NCBI GenBank assembly: GCA_030447505.1 | Contig: JAUJOT010000009.1 | Span: forward strand, 99,233 to 163,232 | Direction: 5' to 3' | Source of the DNA: Solirubrobacteraceae bacterium | GTDB lineage: Bacteria; Actinomycetota; Thermoleophilia; Solirubrobacterales; Solirubrobacteraceae | DNA length: 64,000 nucleotides | Shown here: positions 56,703-64,000 of the stretch, piece after piece | Numbering within the stretch: position 1 is the stretch's first letter | Layout: the number at the start of each line of letters is the position of its first letter | Notes under the pieces: model-generated | Seen by the model: only the letters and a program-made list of their open reading frames with translations | Database searches by the model: none | What the model was told of the DNA's origin: nothing | Position numbers and translations under genes: made by a program

Positions 56703-59006
56703 TTGCCCGAGACCAAGACACTGGTGATCGCCGAGAAGCCGTCCGTCGGCCGTGATCTCGCGCGCGTGCTGCCCGGCCCGTTCCAGAAGCAGGAGGGCCA
56801 CCTCGAGGGACCGGAGCACGTCCTGACCTGGGCCGTCGGGCACCTCGTGCAGCTCGCCGAGCCGGACGAGTACGACGCGAAGTTCAAGAAGTGGCGGATG
56901 GCCGACCTGCCGATCGTGCCCAAGAGGTTCAAGCTCGTCGTGCGCGACGAGCGCTCCAAGAAGCAGATGTCGGTCATCACGCAGCAGCTCAAGCGCGCCG
57001 ACATCGATGCCGTCGTCAACGCGTGCGATGCCGGCCGCGAGGGCGAGCTGATCTTCGCCTACGTCTACGAGAAGGCGGGCTCCAAGAAGCCCGTCCAGCG
57101 GCTGTGGCTGTCGTCGATGACGAAGAGCGCGATGCAGCGCGCCTTCGACGAGCTGCGCCCGGCAAGCGAGTTCGCGCAGCTCGAGGCGGCCGCGCGCTCG
57201 CGCTCGGAGTCTGACTGGATCGTCGGGATGAACGCCACGCGCGCCGCGACGATCCGCCTGCGCTCGTCGTTCGACGGAGCCGTCTCGCTGGGACGCGTGC
57301 AGACGCCGACGCTCGCGATCATCGCCCGTCGCGAGGAGGAGATCCGCGCATTCGAGCCCGAGCCCTACTGGCTCGTCGACGCGCTGTTCGCGGCGCCCGG
57401 CGAGCGCCTGTACGAGGGCCGCTACCACGACGGCTCCAAGCCGCGCCTGCCCAGCGCCGAGCAGGCCGACGCGATCGTCGCCGCCGTCCGCGACCAGACC
57501 GGCGAGATCACGCAGCTCGAGCGCAAGAAGCGCAAGGAGCGCGCGCCGCTGCTCTACGACCTCACGTCGCTGCAGCGCGAGGCCAACAGCCGCTTCGGCT
57601 TCACGGCGCGGCGCACGCTGGCGGCCGCGCAGCGCTGCTACGAGGAGCACAAGCTGCTCACCTATCCGCGCACGAGCTCGCGCTACCTGACGAGCGACAT
57701 GATCGCCGAGCTCAAGCCGATCGCCGGCCACGTCGGCGGGGCGTCGCGCGAGTACCAGGCGTCCGCGGCGTACGTGCAGGGTCTGGACATGCTGCCGCTC
57801 GGGCGCGTCGTCGCCGACGACAAGGTCGGCGACCACCACGCGATCATCCCGACGAACTCGACGCACAACCTCGACAAGCTCTCCGACGACGACCGCCGCG
57901 TCTACGACCTCGTCGCGCGCCGCTTCCTCGCGGTCTTCCATCCCGACGCGGTGTTCGAGAACACGAAGGTCGAGACGACCGTGGGCAGCGCCGGCGAAGC
58001 CGGTGGTCCGCACATCTTCCGCACGTCGGGCAAGGTCCTGCTCGTGCCGGGCTGGCGCGGCGTCTACGGGGAGCTGGCCGAGAGCAGCAGCGGCGTCGAG
58101 GACGACGCGGGGCGCGACCAGCAGCTGCCCAGGCTCGAGCTCTCCGAGCGGGTGCAGACGCGCGACGTGACGGCCGCCGAGAAGGAGACCCAGCCGCCGC
58201 GGCGCTACTCCGACGCGTCGCTGCTCGGCGCGATGGAGACCGCGGGGCGGCTCGTCGACGACGACGAGATGCGCGAGGCGATGAAGGAGTCGGGCATCGG
58301 CACGCCCGCGACGCGCGCATCGATCATCGAGCGGCTGATCGACGTCGGCTACGTCGAGCGCGACGGGCGCGCGCTCGTCGCGACGGAGAAGGGCCTGAAC
58401 GTCGTCCGGCTGCTCGGCGAGCACCCGCTGACCTCGCCGTCGCTGACGGGCGACTGGGAGCAGCGGCTGGGCAGGATCGAGCGTGGCGAGGAGCCGCGCG
58501 GGCGCTTCATGGCCGACATCGCGGGGTTCGCCGAGTCGACCGTGGCTGAGCTCGACGCCAAGCTCAAGGACGTGCGCATCCCGCGCGCGAACCTCGGGCC
58601 GTGCCCGGTCTGCGGTCACGACATCGTCGAGAACCGCAAGGGCTTCTCGTGCTGGTCGCGCGAGGACCCGGGCTGCGGCTTTGTGATCTGGAAGGCGAAG
58701 GCGGGCAAGACGCTGCCGCTCACGGTGGCCAGGGAGCTGATCGCGACGGGGCGAACGGCGAAGCCGGTGACCGGCTTCAAGGGTCGAAGCGGGCGTTCGT
58801 TTCGTGCCAAGCTGGCGCTGCAGCAGAGCGAGGAGGGCAAGTGGCGGGTGGAGTTCGATGAAGCATGGGCGCGGGAGGGGGGCGCAAGCGCACCCGACCG
58901 GTCCGATGCCGAGCAGGTCGCGGCGGCGGGTTCGAAGGCCGAAGCGGCCGCGCGCCCGAGTTGGTGGTTGAGCGTGATCGCGGCGGCGAGGCAGACGAAG
59001 CGTTGA
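56703..59006 (+). CDS. topB: DNA topoisomerase III with IS-derived C-terminal tail
   Basis: A 767-residue type IA topoisomerase that relaxes or decatenates DNA through a single-strand break. The Toprim domain starts TLVIAEKPSVGRDLARVL and has CDAGREGELIF; the active-site tyrosine (about residue 321) is in LLTYPRTSSRYL; GTPATRASIIERL is a further signature. A zinc ribbon (CPVC...CWSREDPGCGF) and a CRPT-type domain (LTVARELIATGRTAKPVTGFKGRSGRSFRAKL) follow. From 58959 the last about 16 codons (WWLSVIAAARQTKR) come from an IS982-type insertion, replacing the original end; the functional domains are intact. Start TTG. Confidence 0.9.
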   Translation: MPETKTLVIAEKPSVGRDLARVLPGPFQKQEGHLEGPEHVLTWAVGHLVQLAEPDEYDAKFKKWRMADLPIVPKRFKLVVRDERSKKQMSVITQQLKRADIDAVVNACDAGREGELIFAYVYEKAGSKKPVQRLWLSSMTKSAMQRAFDELRPASEFAQLEAAARSRSESDWIVGMNATRAATIRLRSSFDGAVSLGRVQTPTLAIIARREEEIRAFEPEPYWLVDALFAAPGERLYEGRYHDGSKPRLPSAEQADAIVAAVRDQTGEITQLERKKRKERAPLLYDLTSLQREANSRFGFTARRTLAAAQRCYEEHKLLTYPRTSSRYLTSDMIAELKPIAGHVGGASREYQASAAYVQGLDMLPLGRVVADDKVGDHHAIIPTNSTHNLDKLSDDDRRVYDLVARRFLAVFHPDAVFENTKVETTVGSAGEAGGPHIFRTSGKVLLVPGWRGVYGELAESSSGVEDDAGRDQQLPRLELSERVQTRDVTAAEKETQPPRRYSDASLLGAMETAGRLVDDDEMREAMKESGIGTPATRASIIERLIDVGYVERDGRALVATEKGLNVVRLLGEHPLTSPSLTGDWEQRLGRIERGEEPRGRFMADIAGFAESTVAELDAKLKDVRIPRANLGPCPVCGHDIVENRKGFSCWSREDPGCGFVIWKAKAGKTLPLTVARELIATGRTAKPVTGFKGRSGRSFRAKLALQQSEEGKWRVEFDEAWAREGGASAPDRSDAEQVAAAGSKAEAAARPSWWLSVIAAARQTKR

Positions 59007-59800
59007 AGGACGCGTTCGCGCAAGCCTTTGAGCGTGCGAGCGCCGTGGCGTTCGAGGGTGAGGATGTCCTTGCAGGTCCAGAAGATGCTTTCGATGCGCT
59101 GGCGGATCGGGGCGAGGTGCGGTCCTTGGCCGGGCTCGTCGCGGCGCCGCGGCCTGACGATCGTGGCGTCCAGTTCGCTGACGGCGATCGCGAACGCGCG
59201 GCCGGCGTAGCCCTTGTCGCCGAGCAGCGTCTCGCCGCCCTGGCGGTCGCAGCGCGCCAGCAACGCGAGCGCGACGTCGCGCTCGTCGATCTTCGGAGAC
59301 GTGAGCTCAAGCGCGCGCGGGGTGCCGTCGGGCGCGAACATCGCATGCAGCCGAAAACCCCAGAAATAGCGGCTGTGGCTGGCGCACCAGCCGTAATCGG
59401 CGGCATCGCCCAGCTGCGAGCGCCGGACGGTCTCGCGGCTCTGCGCGCACGCAACCGGGGTGCTGTCGACCAGCAGCAGATCGTCCTGCGAGCCGGGGCT
59501 TTGGCTGGCGAAGATCCCCAGCAGCCATTCCAGCGTGTCAGCCAGCCGGCGGCGACGCTTGAAGTACCCCGACTGCTGGGGCAACTGCGGAAACAGATGC
59601 CTGAGCTGCTTACCGGCGACGGCGAGAAAGCGCCGGTCCGACGGGATGCCCATGATCGCCTGCGCGACGCACAACGTGACGACCTCCGCGTCTGTGACTC
59701 TTCGCGCCGCGTTCGCTTGCCGGTCAGGCAGGAGATCGTCGGCGGTGCAGAACACCGTCGTGAGCAGCAGGTCGAGGTCGGCGTCCATCGAGGCCCCCAC
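58616..59800 (-). CDS. IS982-type transposase with altered C-terminus
   Basis: A 394-codon frame. The first about 281 residues match an IS982-family DDE transposase: LLLVDSTPVACAQSRETV (first Asp), LLGDKGYAGRAF (second Asp), IRQRIESIFWTCKDIL (Glu). Beyond AITLNHQLG the frame leaves the element and reads antisense topB, replacing about 12 residues of the normal end by more than 100 foreign ones. It is similar but clearly not identical to copy 2, so the two are not products of a very recent duplication. Without a left inverted repeat the copy should be immobile. Start GTG 59800. Confidence 0.75.
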   Translation of the reverse strand: MGASMDADLDLLLTTVFCTADDLLPDRQANAARRVTDAEVVTLCVAQAIMGIPSDRRFLAVAGKQLRHLFPQLPQQSGYFKRRRRLADTLEWLLGIFASQSPGSQDDLLLVDSTPVACAQSRETVRRSQLGDAADYGWCASHSRYFWGFRLHAMFAPDGTPRALELTSPKIDERDVALALLARCDRQGGETLLGDKGYAGRAFAIAVSELDATIVRPRRRDEPGQGPHLAPIRQRIESIFWTCKDILTLERHGARTLKGLRERVLQRFVCLAAAITLNHQLGRAAASAFEPAAATCSASDRSGALAPPSRAHASSNSTRHLPSSLCCSASLARNERPLRPLKPVTGFAVRPVAISSLATVSGSVLPAFAFQITKPQPGSSRDQHEKPLRFSTMS

Positions 59801-59889
59801 AGGTCGGCGATGCGTGTTAGCACCGCCGACTTCGACCCTGCTGCCGCCAAATCCTCGACAAACACGGGCTCTCCCGTGGAATCAACCAT
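58959..59889 (-). mobile_element. IS982-type element, copy 1, left-truncated
   Basis: Homologous to copy 2 from AGTTGGTGGTTGAGCG (58959) through the right inverted repeat ending GGAATCAACCAT (59889). The left about 60 bp, including its terminal repeat, is missing and joined to topB. CTAG follows at 59890-59893. Confidence 0.8.
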
Positions 59890-59893
59890 CTAG

Positions 59894-60882
59894 ATGGTTG
59901 ATTCCGCGCGGTTAGGCGCAGTAGTCGACGAGTGCGCGGCTGGGACGGCCAAGTTGGTGGTTGAGCGTGATCGCGGCGGCGAGGCAGACGAAGCGTTGAA
60001 GGACGCGTTCGCGCAGCCCGGCAAGGGTGCGGGCGCCGTGACGTTCGAGCGTGAGGATGTCTTTGCAGGTCCAGAAGATGCTCTCGATGCGCTGGCGGAT
60101 CGGGGCCAGGTGCGGCCCGTCGCCGGGTTCGTCGCGACGCTTGGGTCGAACGATCGTGGCGTCCAGGTCACTGACAGAGCGGGCGAAATCGCGGCCGGCG
60201 TAGCCCTTGTCGCCGAGCAGGATCTCGCCGCCGCGACGCTCGCAGCGCGCGAGCAACTGCAGCGCGACGTCGCGCTCATCGGCTTTGGGCGACCTGAGCG
60301 CAAGCGCTCTGGGCGTGCCGTCGGGGGCGCAGATCGCGTGCAGCCGAAACCCCCAGAAATAGCGGCTATGGCTGGCACACCAGCCGTAATCCGCGGCATC
60401 GCCCAGCTGCGAGCGACGGACCGTTTCGCGGCTTTGCGCGCACGGAACCGGCGTGCTATCGACAAGCAGCAGATCGTCCTGCGCGCCCGGGCTTTGACTG
60501 GCAAAGATCCCCAGCAACCACTCCAACGTGTCAGCGAGTCGACGACGCCGCTTGAAGTACCCGGGTTGCTGCGGCAGCTGCGGGAAGAGGTGCCCCAGGC
60601 GCTTGCCGGCAACGGCGAGGAACCGGCGGTCAGACGGGATGCCCATGATCGCCTGCGCGACACAGAGCGTGACGACCTCCGCGTCTGTGACTCTTCGAGC
60701 CGCGTTGGCCTGCCGGTCAGGCAGGAGATCGTCGGCGGTGCAGAACACCGTCGTGAGCAGCAGGTCGAGGTCGGCGTCCATCGAGGCCCCCACAGGTCGG
60801 CGATGCGTCTACGCACCGCCGATTTCGACCCTGCTGCTCTGAAACCCTCGACAAACACGGGCCGTCCCGTGGAATCAACCAT
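59894..60882 (-). mobile_element. IS982-type element, copy 2, complete
   Basis: 989 bp with inverted terminal repeats ATGGTTGATTCC (59894-59905) and GGAATCAACCAT (60871-60882), flanked on both sides by CTAG (59890-59893 and 60883-60886), which may be a target duplication or preferred target. It encodes one transposase. Confidence 0.85.
59912..60793 (-). CDS. IS982-family transposase
   Basis: A 293-residue DDE transposase, full length for the family. Key blocks: VTDAEVVTLCVAQAIMG, DDLLLVDSTPVPCAQSRETV (first Asp), YGWCASHSRYFWGFRLH, LLGDKGYAGRDF (second Asp), RQRIESIFWTCKDILTLERHGAR (Glu) and AAITLNHQLGRPS. No frameshift is seen and both ends of the element are present, so it may be mobile. 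GTG 60793 begins the frame; ATG 60781 is four codons in. Confidence 0.9.
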   Translation of the reverse strand: MGASMDADLDLLLTTVFCTADDLLPDRQANAARRVTDAEVVTLCVAQAIMGIPSDRRFLAVAGKRLGHLFPQLPQQPGYFKRRRRLADTLEWLLGIFASQSPGAQDDLLLVDSTPVPCAQSRETVRRSQLGDAADYGWCASHSRYFWGFRLHAICAPDGTPRALALRSPKADERDVALQLLARCERRGGEILLGDKGYAGRDFARSVSDLDATIVRPKRRDEPGDGPHLAPIRQRIESIFWTCKDILTLERHGARTLAGLRERVLQRFVCLAAAITLNHQLGRPSRALVDYCA

Positions 60883-60928
60883 CTAGTGGGTCGCGCCGCC
60901 TGGCGGTGATCGGCGCGCGAGGTTTCGG

Positions 60929-61978
60929 ATGCAACGTTTGTGGGCGGCCCACCAGCACGAGGCGGGCGGGTTGCCCAGCTCGCGGCGGAGTCCCGCGGTG
61001 AGGCTGCTCGCGCTCGTCGTCCTGCTGGTGGCCGGCGCCTCGAGCCTGATCGCGACGGGGGTCTTCTCCTCAGACGACGCGACCGATCGACGCGCCGCGT
61101 CGACGCTCACGCGCAGGGTGCCGCCGCCGCTGCCGCCGCCGCCCGTCGAGCAGCAGGATGCCGTCGGGCCGCTGCCCGAGCCGGCGGGAGCGGCGCACGT
61201 CGATCTCACGCAGCCGTCGCTGATGTCCTACCTGCACCTCAGGCGCGGGCCGAAGGCCGGCCTCGCCTTCGATCTCGCCGACGGCAGGGTGCTCTGGCGG
61301 CTGCACGCGACCACGGTGCGCCCGATCGCGAGCCTGACGAAGCTGATGACGGCGCTGCTGGCGGTCGAGCGCTTCGGCACGCGCCAGAGCGTGCGCATCA
61401 CGCGCGAGTCCGACTGGGTCGGCGGCTCTCGGATGGGCGGCCTGAAGCCGGGGCGGCGCGTGCGCGCCGAGGTGCTGCTCAAGGGTCTGCTGATCTCGTC
61501 GGCCAACAACGCGGCGGTCGCGCTGGCGATCGCCGGCGCGGGCTCCGAGCGGGCGTGGGTGGCGCTGATGAACAGGCGCGCGAAGCTGCTCGGGCTGACC
61601 TGCACGCACTACGCCGACGCGCACGGCCTCGACGCGCGCAACCGATCCTGCGCAGCCGACGTCGCGACGCTCGCGATGCGCGCGATGAACGAGCCGCGGA
61701 TCGTCAGGATCGCGAGCAAGCGCTACGCGCGCGTCTGGCCGGGCTCAGGCAGGAAGCTCACGCTGCGCACGACGAACCACCTGCTGCGCGACGGCTATCC
61801 CGGCGCAGTGGGCCTGAAGACCGGCTACACGAGCCCGGCCGGGTTCTGCCTCGTGGCAGTCGTGCAGCGCGGCGAGCGGCGGATCGGGATCGTCGTGCTC
61901 GGCTCGAGGGATTCGTTCGGCGACGCGCGGCGACTGGCGCGCGAGGCGGCGCGGATGGGGGTGCTGCCGCCGGCGTAG
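60929..61978 (+). CDS. D-alanyl-D-alanine carboxypeptidase family protein
   Basis: A 349-residue S11-type penicillin-binding enzyme that trims peptidoglycan stem peptides. An N-terminal signal/anchor helix (about 22-43; VRLLALVVLLVAGASSLIA) precedes a Pro-rich linker (about 60-85) and the catalytic domain. The three motifs are RPIASLTKLMTALL (SxxK), LISSANNAAVAL (SxN) and GLKTGYTSPAGFC (KTG). The C-terminal PBP5 beta domain is missing. Copy 2 of the IS lies only 46 bases upstream of the ATG, so its original promoter may have been separated. Confidence 0.88.
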   Translation: MQRLWAAHQHEAGGLPSSRRSPAVRLLALVVLLVAGASSLIATGVFSSDDATDRRAASTLTRRVPPPLPPPPVEQQDAVGPLPEPAGAAHVDLTQPSLMSYLHLRRGPKAGLAFDLADGRVLWRLHATTVRPIASLTKLMTALLAVERFGTRQSVRITRESDWVGGSRMGGLKPGRRVRAEVLLKGLLISSANNAAVALAIAGAGSERAWVALMNRRAKLLGLTCTHYADAHGLDARNRSCAADVATLAMRAMNEPRIVRIASKRYARVWPGSGRKLTLRTTNHLLRDGYPGAVGLKTGYTSPAGFCLVAVVQRGERRIGIVVLGSRDSFGDARRLAREAARMGVLPPA

Positions 61979-62010
61979 CCTGCGTGATCCGCGAACGAGC
62001 GACGGCGCGC

Positions 62011-62087
62011 TGTGACGCGAACGTGTTCGCAGGACCACTTCCGCGTCACGCTCCCCGTCCAGGCGCTTCTGCGGCGTTCGCGTCACA
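62011..62087. repeat. 13-bp inverted repeat in intergenic region
   Basis: TGTGACGCGAACG (62011-62023) and CGTTCGCGTCACA (62075-62087) are perfect inverted copies; a third GCGTCAC lies between them at 62043-62049. The arms could form a large hairpin or paired protein sites between the carboxypeptidase and AddB-like genes. Confidence 0.7.
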
Positions 62088-62116
62088 CCGTCGGCCCGAC
62101 GCGCGACTATTCAGGG

Positions 62117-64000
62117 GTGCCCCTCAGGCTCGTCACCGGTCCCGCGAACGCCGAGAAGGCGAAGGTCGTGCTCGACGGCTACCGCGCTGCGCTGCGGCGC
62201 GGCAGCGAGCCGATCCTCGTCGTGCCGCGCTTCGAGGACGTCGAGCGCTACCGGAGCGAGCTCGCGGGCTGCGGCGTCGTGTTCGGCGCGCGCGTCGTGC
62301 GCTTCGCGTGGCTGATCGACGAGTGCGCGCGCCGCGGCGGCGTGCGCGGTCGACCGCTCGACACGCTCGCGCGCGAGCGTGTGGCGGCGAGCGCGGTGAA
62401 GGCAGCGCCGCTCGTCGCCCTGGCGCGCTCGGCGCGCACGCGCGGGTTCACCGTCGAGCTGCTGCGGCTCGCCGACGAGCTCGAGGAGCTGCGCGTGACG
62501 CCACAGCGCCTGACGCAGGCGCTGCGCGCCTGGGGGGCCGGCGATCCGCGCCGGCTGCGCTACGGCGACGAGGTCAGCGGCCTGTATGCGGGCTACCGCC
62601 GAACGCTCGAGCGCCTGGGCCGGCTCGACGCGCGCCTCTACGAGGCGGCGGCGCTCGACGCGCTGCGCGAGAACCCCGCCGCCTGGGGTGAGACGCCGGT
62701 CTTCTTCTACGGCTTCGACGACCTGCAGCCGCTGCAGCGCGACGCCGTCGAGACGCTCGCCGGCACGGACGCGCACGTCACGCTGTCGCTCTCCTACGAG
62801 CGCGGCCGGATGGCGTTCGCGGGCCGGGCGACGGCGTTCGCCGAGCTGTACCGCGAGGGCGTCGAGCACACCGCGGTCAAGCCCCGTGCCGAGCACTACG
62901 CGCCGCAGTCGCGCGCCGCGCTGCACCATCTCGAGCGCCGCCTCTTCGAACTCGACGAGACCCAGCTCTTCGATCCCGATCCGGTCGACCCGGGCAGCGC
63001 GGTCACGCTCCTGCAGGGCGGCGGCGAGCGGGCCGAGCTCGAGCTCGTCGCGGCCGAGGCCGCGCGGCTGATCTGCGACGACGGCGTGGCGCCGCAGGAG
63101 ATCGCGATCGTGCTGCGCAGGCCCGGCGACCACGCCGCGCTGCTGAGCGAGGTGTTCGGCGCGTTCGGCGTGAGCCTCGCGCTCGAGCGCCGGGTCGCGT
63201 TCGGCCACACGCCGCTGGGCCGCGGCCTCGTCGGGCTCGCGCGCTGCGCACTGCCCGACGGCGGCGCCGAGCACCTGATCTCCTACCTGCGCACGCCGGG
63301 CCTGCTGCAGCGCGCCGAGCTTGCCGACCGCCTGGAGACGCGCGCCCGTCAGGAGGGCGCGCGGACCGCTGACGCGGTGCGCGCGCTGTGGGAGGAGCAG
63401 CACTGGAGACTTGACGCGATCGACCGCGTGCGCGCGGCGCAGGCGCGCGGCGGCGCGGAGCTGGCCGAGCGCCTGGCGGCCGAGCTGGAACTGCTGTTCA
63501 CGGCCCCGCGCCGGCGCGCGGCGCAGGTGCTCACCGGCGCCGAGGCGCAGGACGTCGCGGTTCTGCGGGCGGGGCGCAAGGCGCTCGAGCAGCTGGCGGC
63601 GCTCGCGCGCGCCGATCGCGCGCTGGAACCCGAGCGCGACGAGCTCGCGGCGCTCCTGCACGACCTCGACGTCTTCGTCGGGACGCGGCCGGGACCGGGG
63701 CTCGTGACCGTCGCGGAGCCGCTCTCGCTGCGCGCCCGTCGCGTGCGGATCCTGTTCGCCTGCGGGCTGCAGGAGGGGATCTTTCCCGCGTCGCCGCGCA
63801 CCGAGCCGTTCTTCGCCGACACCGAGCGCGAGCAGATCGCGGCCGCGTCGGGCCTGCAACTGCGCCGCCGCGACGAGCTCGGCGCCGAGCGCTACCTCTT
63901 CTACGCGACCGTCTCGCGCCCAGAGGAGCGCCTCTACCTGTCCTGGCACGAGGCCGGCGACGACGGCGAGCAGGCGGTGCGCTCGTTCTTCGTCTCCGAC
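62117..64000 (+). CDS. AddB/RexB-like nuclease-helicase subunit, 5' part
   Basis: Open to the right edge (628 codons visible). It begins PLRLVTGPANAEKAKVVL, where a UvrD-like protein would have a Walker A loop; here the GKT is lost, as in non-helicase AddB-type partners. Further AddB-like features are VLVVPR-type strand (ILVVPRFEDVERYRSEL), FFYGFDDLQPLQRDAVETL, EIAIVLRRPGDHAALLSEVF, LIFACGLQEGIFP-type block (RILFACGLQEGIFPASPR) and RYLFYATVSRPEERLYLSW. The C-terminal PD-(D/E)XK nuclease is beyond the window. It should pair with an AddA-like helicase in double-strand-break processing. GTG 62117 is the most likely start. Confidence 0.8.
   Translation, partial: MPLRLVTGPANAEKAKVVLDGYRAALRRGSEPILVVPRFEDVERYRSELAGCGVVFGARVVRFAWLIDECARRGGVRGRPLDTLARERVAASAVKAAPLVALARSARTRGFTVELLRLADELEELRVTPQRLTQALRAWGAGDPRRLRYGDEVSGLYAGYRRTLERLGRLDARLYEAAALDALRENPAAWGETPVFFYGFDDLQPLQRDAVETLAGTDAHVTLSLSYERGRMAFAGRATAFAELYREGVEHTAVKPRAEHYAPQSRAALHHLERRLFELDETQLFDPDPVDPGSAVTLLQGGGERAELELVAAEAARLICDDGVAPQEIAIVLRRPGDHAALLSEVFGAFGVSLALERRVAFGHTPLGRGLVGLARCALPDGGAEHLISYLRTPGLLQRAELADRLETRARQEGARTADAVRALWEEQHWRLDAIDRVRAAQARGGAELAERLAAELELLFTAPRRRAAQVLTGAEAQDVAVLRAGRKALEQLAALARADRALEPERDELAALLHDLDVFVGTRPGPGLVTVAEPLSLRARRVRILFACGLQEGIFPASPRTEPFFADTEREQIAAASGLQLRRRDELGAERYLFYATVSRPEERLYLSWHEAGDDGEQAVRSFFVSD

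Noticed and set aside
58777-59889. Alternative minus-strand reading frames in both IS982 copies starting MVDSTG
   Set aside because: They begin in the terminal repeat and overlap the transposase in another frame without catalytic motifs.

Overview
The window is GC-rich (roughly 70%), densely coded on both strands, with ATGA/GTGA gene overlaps, GTG/TTG starts and many apparently leaderless genes. Gene content points to a Gram-positive actinobacterium: an RskA-type sigma/anti-sigma pair, a MarP-type periplasmic protease, a PspA/PspAA/PspAB/HtpX set, a CGNR zinc-finger regulator and AddB-like rather than RecBC-like repair genes. A cysS-rlmB-sigH gene order reminiscent of Firmicutes suggests a deep-branching class such as Thermoleophilia (Solirubrobacterales). 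That placement is inference from content, not a search result.

Layout. 1-12.6 kb: an overlapping lipid-type operon (SCP2-alpha/beta hydrolase, acyltransferase, SRPBCC) on the minus strand; cysS, rlmB and a SigH-like sigma factor; two tandem FKBPs; a 900-residue double methyltransferase; tRNA-Thr followed by an unrecognised gene; a nucleotidyltransferase and a phosphoesterase. 12.6-15.8 kb: an accessory segment bounded by a 22-bp inverted repeat, with an aberrant tRNA-Cys, a winged-helix gene, a frameshifted transposase and two small minus-strand genes. 15.8-30.3 kb: a PlsC-GpsA fusion, two sigma-factor modules, rhomboid protease, glycosyltransferase, cobalamin-binding-like protein, phhB, CNNM/CorC protein, divergent hydroxyacyl-CoA dehydrogenase and thiolase, an enolase-superfamily enzyme and a glycosidase-like lipoprotein.

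30.3-34.8 kb: the exonuclease VII genes, with xseA split near its 5' end by an IS3-family element, plus a cell-wall-binding-repeat lipoprotein. 34.9-43.6 kb: envelope-stress genes (pspA-pspAA, htpX-pspAB), a divergent regulator/operator unit, an M23 peptidase with coiled coil, and a Znu-type ABC transporter behind a Zur-like box. 44.3-49.8 kb: aspartate-family amino-acid genes lysA-hom and thrC-thrB, with thrC broken by a 122-bp tandem duplication. 49.8-58.9 kb: L,D-transpeptidase, ParA-like ATPase, FHA protein, a PBP with a MecA_N-like domain, MarP-like protease and topB. 58.9-60.9 kb: two adjacent IS982-type elements, the first supplying the last codons of topB. 60.9-64 kb: a D,D-carboxypeptidase and the 5' part of an AddB-like nuclease/helicase subunit.

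Several genes are locally damaged: thrC, xseA, both the 13.8-kb and the IS3 transposases, and two genes with no standard start codon. Either this strain has undergone recent insertion/duplication events or parts of the assembly carry errors; read-level checks would separate these.
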